A DNA stretch of 12,816 nucleotides from Haplosporangium gracile (GCA_015499985.1 JAAAUF010000901.1:3786-16601), one strand, 5' to 3'; positions 1 through 9,800 are shown, counted from the first letter of the stretch. The notes: a model not told the origin generated them from the letters alone. Numbers and translations: made by a program.

Positions 1-1398
1 TTTTTTTTTTTTTTTTTTTTTGAATCTTACTGTGTACATGGATGGGGAATGACACGAGGTTGTTGTTTGTTAGCCTTTGTTTTTTTCTTTTTTTTCAATT
101 GCAGAGAACAAAAAAAGTGATCGAACCGGATGAGAGAATCAGTAAGCGTTTCTTTTCTTGCGTCCTTATTTTGTAATTGCTTGAAGATGAGAATGGGAGA
201 TTGCCACCATGATATTATTAGTGAGCAATAAGAAAAGGTTGCTTGGCCCTGCGCCCCCATGCTGTTAGTGGAGAGAGTGAAGAAATATGATAAAGCGACC
301 GCCATGCTTAATTGGCTCATGGTTTATTATGTTTAAATTGCTAGTTGCCATGCAAGGCAAGCTCCCATTCTCAGTTCACAAATGAATGGATATGAACGAT
401 GAGAAGAACGATGTGAAGAATGACGACGGTTGAATTGCTAAAAACATCCTTTTGTTTCTTTTTAGCATCCTTCCTTTCCCCTCCCATCTGTCTCGTGGAC
501 ATTGTCACCCCTGATAAACTTTATGCACATTCCTCTTTTCCTCTTGCGGTGCCCGCTTGAGTGCATATGTCTCCTCACTGTGCACTGTGTTCGAATTCAA
601 GCAACAAGAGTGCCCTGTCTTCTATCTTCCCGTTCTTTTCTTCTGTGGCAAACGCAAAAGGGCATGATCAACCTTCGCTGATCAGATTACAGGCAACACA
701 GAAAGCAGTTGTCGATGACAAAGAGAACAAAAAAGAAAAAGAAAAAAGAAAAAACAAGAAAACAAGAAAACAGAAAGAACAGCACCCTTCCATTGTAGCA
801 AAGTAATAAAGTTTTTGCCGTAAGAATATGAGTGAGAGAATTGTCGATGGGCACTGACCCATGTATCTGTCTACGAGTATATGTGTGTGCATGTTGTGTT
901 TTTTTTGCGCTGTTGTTGATGCGTTTTGTGAAGGAGAGCAAGAGTCGACAAAAAAAAAAATGTGAATCTTTTTTTAGGATAAAGACATTCAGTCAGTCGT
1001 CCAGAGACGAGACACAGGCAGGGCAAGCAAGGTAGACAAATCAAAATTCTGCTCACTCTGTCTCTTCACTTGATTGCTACCCTTACCTCACTTCTCTCTG
1101 CCTGTCCGCCTATTGCCACAACGACAACAAACAACAGCAAGGCATACACACGCTCATCATCTACTCGAACATGGCCACAAGAAAAAAAAACATGCATGCA
1201 CCTCCTTGTTGAGCCTTTTGTGTAAATTTTGTTTCGCTCGTTCATGCTTTGAGAGTATTTTGTCCCCCATCTCAATTCACTCTCGCGGAAACGGAAACTG
1301 AACAAGGCACTCGTTATCTGCTACTCCACCAGCTAATTCATCTCAATCCCACTCCTCACTCCTGGAACCACCTTTTTGCTCAACCTCCATCCTTCCTC
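1..1398. other. Intergenic region, no supported gene
   Basis: I see no convincing coding sequence on either strand. The open frames are short, low in complexity and Lys- or Phe-rich because they run through A and T homopolymers (for example 950-960 and the A-rich stretch 720-775). The interval starts with a T homopolymer and becomes pyrimidine-rich near 1050-1110 and again from about 1340, as expected on approaching the leader of the + strand gene at 1564. It may hold that gene's promoter and the 3' flank of a gene to the left, but nothing here proves either. Confidence 0.6.
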
Positions 1399-1406
1399 TA
1401 TAAAAG
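1399..1406 (+). promoter_or_regulatory. TATA box of gene 1 (TATAAAAG)
   Basis: A consensus TATAAAAG lies 158 nt upstream of the ATG at 1564 and is followed by a pyrimidine-rich stretch (1427-1550) that looks like a fungal initiation region and 5' leader. If transcription starts the usual 30-40 nt downstream, the leader would be about 120 nt. The site is read from sequence only; no transcription start is shown. Confidence 0.6.
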
Positions 1407-1563
1407 TAGCCCCATCCCCCGCTTTCAACTTTTTTTTTCTATAATACCCTGTCCTTCTCTTTCTCATCATTCAACAGCAAATTCTTAATCCAATCTAACT
1501 TTTTCATTCCCTCACCCCTCTCCACCAACAACCACCAATTTTCATTTACATACGTTACATATC

Positions 1564-2696
1564 ATGTCTCAAGAACAGCTCGATTACTACTCCCCCGCTC
1601 CCGCAGAAGGACAAGCACCCGTCCCTGGTACCCCCAGCTATCAATACGTCACCCCACAATCCCCCGACCCCCTCGCTTACTACTCCTCCGCTCCCGCAGA
1701 AGGACAAGCGCCCGTCCCTGGCACCCCCAGCTATCAATTCGTCACCCCACAACCTCTCGACCCCTCCCAGCAACAATACCAACAACAATACCAACAACAA
1801 TACCAACAACAACAACAATACGCGCAACAGCCAGTCCCCGAAACAATCCTTCAACAGCCCTACTACCCCACCCAGTTGCCCGCCCCCGGTTTTCAACAAA
1901 CTGTCATTTCTCCAGAGTTCAGGGAACAACCCGCTGCCGTGTACGCCACTGAAGCCCACCCCGCTCAGCCAGTGGTGATCAGTGTTAATGGTGCTGAGCG
2001 CCGCGGGTTGATGGGCAAGCTGCATCAGTTCGAGATGTGCTGTGGGTTCATTCCCCTCCACACTGGCGCCATGATCATTGCTATTTTGATGGTCATCTTT
2101 TATGGATACTGCGGTCTTGCTCTCTTGCTTGCTAGCACCTGGCGTGGAAGTACGTATTTAAATTCCCTTGTTAGAAATATATGGTGTCACGCATTATTCA
2201 AAGGTGTCCCATGAATAACAAAAAGACGATTCGTATATTAACCCCATCCATCTTTCATTCAACTCATACCTTACCAAAAAAAAAAAAAATAGGCTGGTAC
2301 GGCGCCGTCTTTATCGTGCTTGGAATTATCTACCTCGGTATCGCCGCCATCTCCGCCTTCGGCTTCATGGGCGCATACAAGGAGGACCTTGTCTGGGTGA
2401 ACCGGTTCGTCAATTTCTTCGTCATCGGTTCTTTTATCTGGGCCGTTATGGAGATCGTCCAAATGGCCATCATGGTCGCCGCCTACGCCAACTACTGCGC
2501 CACTTATGAATACTACTATGGCTACTTTGGTTCCTGCGGTTTCGGTTGGGCCGGCTGGATCATTATTTTCTTGCTTGGACTCGGATTCCAGTACTACTTC
2601 TGCTGCTGCTTGGTTTCCTACCAGAGAACCCTTGTGGCCAAACTGAACGGCGGTGATATTGAGATCCAGGGTGGCAAGACCATCGAGATGCACTAA
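1564..2696 (+). CDS. Four-pass membrane protein with Pro/Gln/Tyr-rich repeat N-terminus
   Basis: Two exons, 1564-2149 and 2293-2696, splice (phase 1, junction Ser196) into a 329-residue protein. Residues 1-145 are hydrophilic: two 31-residue tandem copies (8-38 and 39-69, each with the core AEGQAPVPGTPSYQ), then QQQY repeats (69-86). Four hydrophobic segments follow at about 167-190, 197-223, 234-259 and 281-303. A Cys pair at 159-160 precedes a T-G step at 167-168 in the first helix, a Cys triplet sits at 299-301, and the tail is short and polar (310-329). I infer an integral membrane protein with a long disordered N-terminus, probably cytosolic. The CC-x6-TG spacing before helix 1 recalls animal LAPTM lysosomal tetraspan proteins, but this is only a resemblance and I assign no function. 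The start was chosen because ATG 1564 is the first in frame after the TATA box and leader and has A at -3. If the intron is retained, translation stops at 2212-2214 after helix 1. Confidence 0.87.
1585..1770 (+). repeat. 93-bp tandem duplication inside gene 1
   Basis: Two adjacent 93-nt units (1585-1677 and 1678-1770) encode near-identical 31-residue segments of the N-terminal domain. The first three quarters of the units differ by only a few bases, several of them silent; the divergence is concentrated at the 3' end. This points to a fairly recent in-frame duplication. Confidence 0.9.
1768..1821 (+). repeat. Gln-Gln-Gln-Tyr coding repeat
   Basis: The stretch encodes Q69-Y86 as three QQQY units and a final QQQQQY, mostly CAA codons and TAC. 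The 12-nt periodicity is nearly perfect, so length variation between strains by slippage is expected. Its antisense frame gives a spurious Leu-rich open frame, which is not listed as a gene. Confidence 0.9.
2150..2292 (+). other. Intron of gene 1 (143 nt, phase 1)
   Basis: Donor GTACGT and acceptor TAG give a frame-preserving junction (A|GC, Ser196). A candidate branch sequence TTAAC lies at 2238-2242. The usual pyrimidine tract before the acceptor is replaced by 14 consecutive A (2276-2289), directly followed by TAG. Splicing is inferred because the upstream frame stops at 2212 while the downstream frame continues the hydrophobic segments with family-like composition. Confidence 0.85.
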
Positions 2697-2960
2697 AGTG
2701 ATGGGCGACCCTTGAAAGGTTTTTGAGGTGCCCGTGGTACTGTAACCGTTGAATTGTAGTTGCTCTTTTTTTTTTTTTTCTCCTTATTCTCCGAACCACT
2801 TCTCCATTTCCTTTTTTCTACTAACCATACTTCTTTAAAAAAAAAAAAAAAGCTCTCTTCTATTTTCATCTGTTTTCTCCTGTTTTCATGTCCTCGCCCC
2901 AACTTTGTTACCCCTATTGTACTCTCCACTTTTGTTCATATTGTCCGCTTTCTCATGTCA
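2697..2960 (+). other. 3' flank of gene 1 with T14 and A15 tracts
   Basis: This stretch after the TAA probably holds the 3' UTR. No AATAAA hexamer is present near the stop. A T14 run (2766-2779) and an A15 run (2837-2851) lie 57 nt apart in inverted orientation and could pair as an A-U stem in the transcript. The cleavage site cannot be placed from sequence alone. Confidence 0.4.
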
Positions 2961-3776
2961 TGTATTAAAAAAAACTGATGACCGTTCCTCTTCATTTTTC
3001 ATCCCTTCGTTTGTCGCAGGAAAGAACCAACGGTTTCATTTATTTTGCTTGTTGTGTCATTGCATGAAAGAAGGAAAAAAACTAACCGACCAACGCTCTA
3101 AATCGCTTTAAGTGTGTGAGGTATCAGCACCGCCACCCCTCCATTTTGTCGATTGTTGGGTGGCTGCTGACTTTGAAAAATAAGAATATGCTCAGTGGAA
3201 CTGGAGTGCAACGGTCTAGGCCTTTTCTCTGCTCAATTGATTGATCGCAGGCATAAACGAGGGGACACGCAGGTGTGTGGTATATATGCAATTTCAAAAA
3301 CGTGAAATTGAGAGCAATGGTTGTCCCTATGAGTTGACTATTGAACAAATGAAATGCCAGGAACCACCCCTGTGTGCACCAAGACACGAAGTCAGAACAT
3401 TCTAACAAAGCAGTCAAAGAGAGAGGCGTAGAAAGCTCAACCCCATCCCCAGACAGTCGCCTTTAATCTCTAGCGCCACTAACTCAAATCTAGCAAACTC
3501 AAACTGAACAAAGAGAGCGACGTGTCGTTGTTGTGTTTGTCGTGTTCTCGCAAAACGCAAACTATCGCAAAAGTAGTTAATGCTGTTTCTATTCGAGCTT
3601 CTATAGTAAGTCGTTGTTTATTTTTGACGGGAGAAAGAAAATAAAGGCGTCGTTCGCTTCACTGCATTTATCCCCACAAGCAGTTCAAAAGTGGCGCGCA
3701 CTGGTTACAAAAATCGATGCACCCCCTCAAGTCGAAACAAACAGAGTGACTACTCACTACTTAGCGAAGTCTACAG

Positions 3777-3816
3777 CAACCAGCCAGAAAACATGCCAAC
3801 CAGCCAGAAAACATTC
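3777..3816 (+). repeat. Two-copy 20-bp tandem repeat
   Basis: Two adjacent 20-bp units with the core CCAGCCAGAAAACAT match at 19 of 20 positions. They sit in sequence with no supported gene. No function is evident; replication slippage is the simplest origin. Confidence 0.85.
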
Positions 3817-4374
3817 GCAACTAACTACAACTCGATTTTAACTGCGTTCTCACATCCTCGCCGCTCGCCCATGTCTATTTTCATGGAACCACCTTTGTCT
3901 CCGTCATTTTTCACACTTCTCGATTAACAGTTATTACAATTGGGACACAAAAAAATCACACCTTTTGGGCCATAGTTTGCAATAACTCTCGGGAAATCCT
4001 CGTCTTCAAAAGTGTTGGCTCATCGTCAGGGCTAAGCACACGAAAAGGAGGTGAGAGGGAGGGAATAGAGCGCTGATGGATGTGAGAAGGGCAGGAAGGG
4101 GACGGTCAAGACTGAGAGGTAGTATAGATAGCTGCAAGCATCAGCAAGAGAGTGAGAATGGCGAGGGGGAGGTGACACACATGCACACGAACTCCATCTT
4201 TTCTTCTATGCTTGTCTTCTTTCCCCCTTTCTCATTTATTCTCTTTTTTACTCTTCATAAGACCTCCTTTTGAGCTTGGACCAACAAACTAGCGGAAGAA
4301 ACAGGAACGACAAAGGTCTAACCCCTCACGCGGACATACCTTTTTTGGATTGTTTTTTCCTTTCAACCTAACCA

Positions 4375-4391
4375 CTCTCCGGCCTGGAGAG
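4375..4391. repeat. Short inverted repeat (CTCTCC / GGAGAG)
   Basis: Six-base arms at 4375-4380 and 4386-4391 flank a 5-nt spacer. Read as a protein site, it contains SYGGRG on both strands (CTGGAG at 4384-4389 on +, CCGGAG over 4377-4382 on -), the consensus bound by fungal Mig1/CreA repressors. It lies 2.4 kb upstream of the PEPCK start, so a regulatory role is speculative. Confidence 0.35.
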
Positions 4392-4938
4392 GGGGTCAAA
4401 GAAGGGAGCATTGGATGAATGCTGTTGTTGTATGCTCATGCTAAATACGCCTTGTGTTGTTATAAATAAGTTCGGTTCACTTCTTATTTTCGTATCATCC
4501 ATGCATCCCGACCATCTCTCTTATGTTCCGTTTCGGTCTTACATGCAGAAAGAAGGCGTGCGAAAAAACTAGAAGTAGGTGTCTGAAAGTCAACTGTAAG
4601 AGAAGATAAATGAGGTGACGGTATTGCCATCAGGCACCCTGTTATTGCGAACTCCAAATAAAAAACACTCTGTAACAACGACAACAAAAGCGGAAGGGCC
4701 TTTGTATATATCATTGTATGAATGTGCGCACCGACACCCGTCCCCAATTTCCACGGATTCCGAAAGGGAAAAAAATGAACAAAAAAAAAAGCCTCAAAGG
4801 AGGACAAAAAGTCTGTTCGTTCGATATTTTTTCCACACGCCTCCGAGTCCTGAGTCCGGATCCGAGACCTCTATCTCTCCTTGTTTGCCCAGACCGCGCC
4901 GTGCCGTGAGTGAAAATATAGATGACAACAGCATCAAC

Positions 4939-5069
4939 AAAAAGGAGAGGAGGAGGAGGAGAGAGGTTTGTGTATTTTTGCGCTTTTGCATCTATGGGTA
5001 AACGCATAGAGAGAGGGAGAGCGTCAGGGATACTTTGGGGAGAGAGAGAGGGAGACAGAAGGGGGAGGG
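4939..5069 (+). repeat. Purine-rich (GA/GGA) tracts
   Basis: An uninterrupted purine run of 28 nt (4939-4966, GGA units) and a second at 5037-5055, extended to 5069 with one C, lie within 130 nt. The complementary strand is pyrimidine-rich in the way that leaders of the two genes here are pyrimidine-rich on their sense strand. Mirror-symmetric GA tracts can form triplex DNA. Confidence 0.6.
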
Positions 5070-6559
5070 TTGTAATGACTGACCACGGACACACTTTTCG
5101 AAATAAAAGGGACACTTTACTTATGTGCTTAGGCGGCTGTGGACGAATGGATGAATGAAATAAAGATTGCGGTATGTGCTTTCTTTATTGAAGGAGTATG
5201 AAAGCAACACTCCTTGTGCGTGGGAGAGTACTTTTTCAAGAAAAGGAATAAGCCCTACATAGGATATTTAAATAAGCAGTATTTTGTGGAGTAAAAAAAT
5301 GCAAAAGTGGAAGAAGAAAGTTTTCCTTGCCATTTCTAGTACCGACAGCCTGTCCTGTCTTGTGCCCACTTTGGTTGAGAGCGCAAACGAAAGTCCATTG
5401 TTGTCGAGAATGCGAGTAATATAGCGTAAAACTTAACAGCCTGAAAGTACTCTAGACCCGACATTGAATAGGATGATGAAGATGACCACAAGGAGACACA
5501 GACGGACGCACACCTACCCCTTCTTTAATTCCCTATGCCCCCCCTCTTTCTCAATAACCCTTGGAAAACTCGTGCCCTGCCCAGTCAGGTCCAAGACCAT
5601 GTCGGGCGACTCGTTGGGGTAATAAAGCTACCAATGAAAGAAAAAACGATCAATGCGCATGTTGATGCCCTGTGTTTGTATGTTTTAGGGTCGGTTGACG
5701 CTCTTCTTTTCCGATGATGATGTTCATGGTGATGTGTCAAAGAAAGCGAGCTCTTCATAAACAACAGCAAACGATGGAGGACTCGTGAGAATAAAAAAAA
5801 AAGAAAAGGTCAGTTTTCTACGTTATAAGGCTTTTACTGTCGCCCATTTCCGTCCTTTTTAACGCCTTTCAAGGACAAGTCAAGAAGTAATAGACATTGA
5901 GTGTCACCGATTTATCTTCATTGGATACCAGGATGGATAACTTGTCTCTTGCTGTTCTTCCTATACCCCTACTTTCATACCCCACCAAAGAGATACTCCT
6001 GACCTGACCTGACCGACTGAGAGATTCGTTGGCTGAGTAAGTTGACTAGGCTGAACAGAAGTGTATATTCTCATTTTAGCGAGTTAGGAGGACATCATTG
6101 GAAAGCAAGGATTGAGTGTTTACCTTTGATGGATGGTTTTTGATCGTCTGATGTTGAAGGAAAATAATAGGAGAAAACGAGGCACACGACTTACGAGAGA
6201 GGCAACACGACAACAAACAGCAGACAGCGAGCAATGCTGGACTTTCAACCACTAGTTTTGGTTAGCAGAGGACATTCATATTGTTACCCGGAGAATACCC
6301 ACTTTAAAGATGGTCGTTAGATGGGAGAGAGAGAGACGAGAGTAAGCATGGTATTATTCGCATTGGGAAGAGGAGATGCATCTGAATGGCGAGAGCGAGT
6401 GACAGGGGGCGCTGTTATTGATGTTGTTGGTGTGGTTGTGTCGGTCTGTTCACTTTATCATTTTTTCAATAGGCCATATGAATTTGTTTGAACACGAAAA
6501 AGGGTGCAGCGTTTCCTTTTCCACGGTCTCGTATGAAATAAATACGCCTTTCCGGACTC

Positions 6560-6823
6560 TTTATTGCTCCTTTGTCTCTCTTCTTTCTTCCGTTCTTCAT
6601 CCTTCTCCTCTCTCTTTCCTCCACTCCTCTTCACACCTCTTCCTTTCCCCTTTTCTGTACATAGTTCAGCTCCGCTCCACTCCACTCATTCCACTCATAC
6701 ATTCCTACATACCTGCATTGCAAACAACTACAACCTTCTTCTCTTAGCCTCATTCACCCCTCTCTTCCCTTTGTAACAGTAACAACAACAAACACTCTTC
6801 CTACAGTTCAGAATACTACAATC
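6560..6823 (+). promoter_or_regulatory. Pyrimidine-rich promoter/5' leader of the PEPCK gene
   Basis: The + strand is strongly C/T-rich from 6560 to about 6775, then turns into an A/C-rich stretch with repeated AACAACAAC just before the ATG at 6824. This mirrors the layout before gene 1 and is typical of fungal core promoters and leaders. No clear TATA box is present at the expected distance. Four copies of the reverse complement of SYGGRG occur at 6619-6624, 6670-6675, 6675-6680 and 6680-6685, possible sites for a carbon catabolite repressor, although such motifs are frequent by chance in C/T-rich DNA. Confidence 0.55.
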
Positions 6824-9800
6824 ATGCTCTTCTTAAGGTATCTATACTGCTTCTTGACTGTTGCCATCTCTTTTCTGTTTACGTTTGCAATGAACATGGA
6901 CATGAGCGTGTGTGTGTGTGTGTGTGTGTGTGAGTGAGTGAGTGAGTGCGTGAGAACAACACAAGGCTGGCTGGCTTATTGTGAGCGCCTTTCTATTGCT
7001 ATTTTTCAATGTCCGTCGCTCAGACTCGCTCACACTCACATAACATTTACAATTGAGGATGGTCTGTGGTCACTCACACCTTTCCTCTCTTCTCGTACCT
7101 GCTTAATTTCTCTCGTTCATAACCATGGGAAATGTAGACCTTCAGCCTCTGCAAGACTGGTGTCTGCCCTCACAACGAGGACCCACCCATTAGCAGCAGC
7201 CAGTTCTGTCCGCGTTACTCGCTCTCTGCACACAAGCTCGACCTGGATAACCGGAAAGGGAACAACCCAGTCGAGCCCCTTCTCTCTTCGCTCGCCCTTT
7301 TTAGCCTCCCAGGTCCGCCTATTGGGCGCCATCTCCAAACCATTGGCCAGACAGACCCTCTTTGCCAGCCACTCCTCCCCCATCTCGGCCTCCGCCACCA
7401 TTCACCAACACTCCCATGCCGAAGAGGCCGCCATGCAGCATGACTCGGCCCCGACCACCCACCTGAAACTCGTCGACTGGGTCCGAGCGCAGCAGTCCCT
7501 TCTCGAACCCGACAATGTTCACTGGTGCGATGGTTCCCAGGAAGAGTACGACAGCCTTGTTGGCGACCTGGTCGACAAGGGTGTCATGATCCCGCTCGAC
7601 AGCAAACTTCGCCCAGGATCCTATCTCACTCGAACTGACCCAGCTGATGTTGCTCGATCCGAGAGTTCCACTTTTATCTGTAGTGAGAAAGAGATCGATG
7701 CTGGGTAAGTCTATTCATCTACCTAGAACTATTCGAAAGTTTTTTTTTGTTGTATTTGAAAAAGACAGATGAATGACAGCCAAGATGTCCGGTGACAGGA
7801 ATGAATGTTTGTCAAAGGGGAAAGGATCGGGAGAAATAGGGTGCACCTTGATATCATACTCATGACAGTGAAAGAAAGGGATAAACAGAGAAAAAAATAG
7901 GAGTTGAAACTGACGACTGTCCAACTAACAATGCTTCTTTTTCCTCCTTTGTTACTGTTTTCATTTGCGTGCGCACAGTCCAACGAACAATTGGGTCGAT
8001 CCCGATCATATGAGAATTGAGCTCGAAAAGTCCTTTCGCGGTTCAATGCGAGGTAACCTGCCTGCAGTTGTTTTCATCTCTTGATGTCCACTTCATGAAA
8101 GTTCTCGTTGATTGACAACAGCCCCACTTGTTTTCGTCAATAATGATATGCAGGTCGCACTATGTATGTGATTCCCTTCAGCATGGGTCCTATCGGATCA
8201 CCTCTTGCTCGCATTGGTGTGCAGGTAAGGAACTAAAATACCGACTTTGGTGATTAGGATGGGGATGAGGGAGCGTGCAGTTAAGAATGGCGGTAAATCA
8301 CCAGATTTTTAGCAACACAGTTCTCATATGCACTTACACCCTTCTTTAATATAGGTGACGGATTCCCCCTTTGTCGTGGTCAACATGCGCATCATGACTC
8401 GCATTGGCCAGCCTGTGCTTGATGTCCTCGGCGACGACAAGGAGTTTGTGCCCTGTGTGCACTCTGTGGGAAAGCCCTTGGAGCCCGGAGACAAGGACTC
8501 ACTCTGGCCATGCAACATTGCCGAACGCAAAGTCGTGCATTTCCCCGAATCACGTGAAATCTGGAGCTTTGGCAGCGGGTATGTTTTGACACTGCCCTGT
8601 AGCATGATATATATATCCTTCGGCTTAAGTGCGTAGCTGACATTGCATATCATAACCACTGCTTCCTGTGACCCCATGAAATAGATATGGCGGTAACTCT
8701 CTGTTGGGAAAGAAGTGCCTGGCTCTGAGAATCGCTTCCGTGATGGCCCGCGACGAAGGTTCGTTAGCAGAGCATATGCTCATCCTGGGTTTGACAAGCC
8801 CCACTGGAAAGAAGCACTATGTTGCTGCAGCCTTCCCAAGGTATGAAATACAAGCAGGTCATGCTGTAGTCCACATGTCGCTCATCTGTTAATAGTTTAT
8901 TAGGGTCAATGTACTTTGGGACAATGAGAGCTCATGCCAGAAAATTTCATTTCTCGTTCTTGAAACAGCGCTTGCGGCAAAACGAATTTGGCCATGATGC
9001 AGCCGACATTACCAGGTTGGAAAGTACAAGTGGTGGGCGACGATATCAACTGGTGAGCTATCTGTCTATCATTGATACATGCATGCGTCTTTCCACATGA
9101 ACTTTATGAGAACAGGTTACTCATGTGTAAATGTTGTATTGCAATTGCAACTATTTAGGATGAAGTTCAACCCGAATGACTCACGCCTGTATGCGATCAA
9201 TCCCGAAGCTGGTTTCTTTGGGGTGGCACCAGGCACGTCAGGCAAGACGAACCCAAATGCCATGGAGACGATCCAGAAGAACACTCTCTTTACCAACGTC
9301 GCTTTGACCGAAGACGGTGATGTCTGGTGGGAGGGTATGACCAAGAAGCGACCTGCTGGCAAGGTGGTCAACTGGAGAGGCGAAGTTTGGGACCCGTCGA
9401 TGGGTGACAAGGGTACGCCTCTGGCTCATCCCAACTCTCGTTTCACAGTCTCTGTGGGCCAATGCCCCGCCAAGGACCCAGCTTGGGATGATCCCAACGG
9501 TGTCCCAATTTCGGCCATTATCTTTGGAGGTCGACGCGAGACGACTGTGCCCCTTGTGTTCCAGACTAAGGACTGGAACCATGGTGTACTTGTCGGTGCA
9601 ACCGTAGCAAGTGAGAAGACTGCAGCTGCTGAAGGAAGCGATGTCGGTCAGCTCAGGTAACCAAACGAGCTTGTTGTTCGTGAGACATAATTGTCAGAGG
9701 CCATTTTTTAGAAAAGCAAGTCACACGTGTAACATGTCTGACCGTTGACGCTTAATGCGTGTTCAATTGTCTCTTTGTTTAGGTTTGACCCATTCGCGAT

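Larger units (their letters stand above)
2961..6559. other. Gene-poor intergenic interval
   Basis: No open frame on either strand has a recognisable domain, a sensible length or splice partners that extend it. The + strand becomes purine-rich from about 4 kb (notably 4939-4966, 5037-5069 and 6323-6336). Small features inside include a 20-bp tandem repeat at 3777-3816, a hairpin at 4375-4391, TATAAATA at 4461-4468, the palindrome TATTTAAATA at 5265-5274 and three TGACC units at 6000-6014. The interval could hold distal control sequence for the PEPCK gene or a non-coding transcript; neither is shown. Confidence 0.5.
6824..7432 (+). other. Mitochondrial targeting extension of PEPCK (residues 1-103)
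   Basis: Encoded by exon 1 and the first part of exon 2. Residues 1-99 have eight Arg and two Lys, many Ser, Ala, Leu and Thr, and no Asp or Glu; the first acidic residue is E100. The stretch [10 protein letters not shown] (30-39) fits the arginine-containing sites cut by mitochondrial processing peptidase. A second basic, amphipathic-looking stretch (about 54-85, with R56, R65, K72, R76) follows. The conserved catalytic part begins at about 114 with LKLVDWV. The only Met between 1 and 104 is M1, so the next start, ATG 7433, in the context GCCGCCATGC, would drop the whole extension. Confidence 0.75.

Noticed and set aside
100..190. Possible tRNA on the minus strand from a GGTTCGATC-like box near 120-130
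   Set aside because: The flanking bases do not form a T-arm and no acceptor or anticodon arm can be drawn.
1555..2061. 168-codon minus-strand open frame, Leu/Gly-rich
   Set aside because: It is the antisense shadow of the gene 1 N-terminus; the Leu/Val runs come from CAA repeats read backwards.
3691..3927. 78-codon frame starting at a GTG
   Set aside because: No ATG until 3793, no recognised domain, and it passes through the 20-bp tandem repeat; a eukaryotic GTG start is unlikely.
5472..5730. C-box-like GATGATGA motifs suggesting C/D snoRNAs
   Set aside because: No CTGA D box at a suitable distance and no terminal stem.
6000..6014. Three TGACC units resembling nuclear-receptor half sites
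   Set aside because: Fungi lack that receptor family; a three-unit repeat is easily due to slippage.
7117..7522. Minus-strand Gly-rich open frames opposite PEPCK exon 2
   Set aside because: They are shadows of the GC-rich presequence coding region, with no start context or domain.
6938..7708. Start of PEPCK at ATG 6938, reading through intron 1
   Set aside because: This start would encode the GT/GAGT microsatellite flank and an N-terminus unlike a presequence; the 14-nt exon at 6824 plus GT-AG intron restores frame precisely and gives an Arg-rich, acid-free extension.
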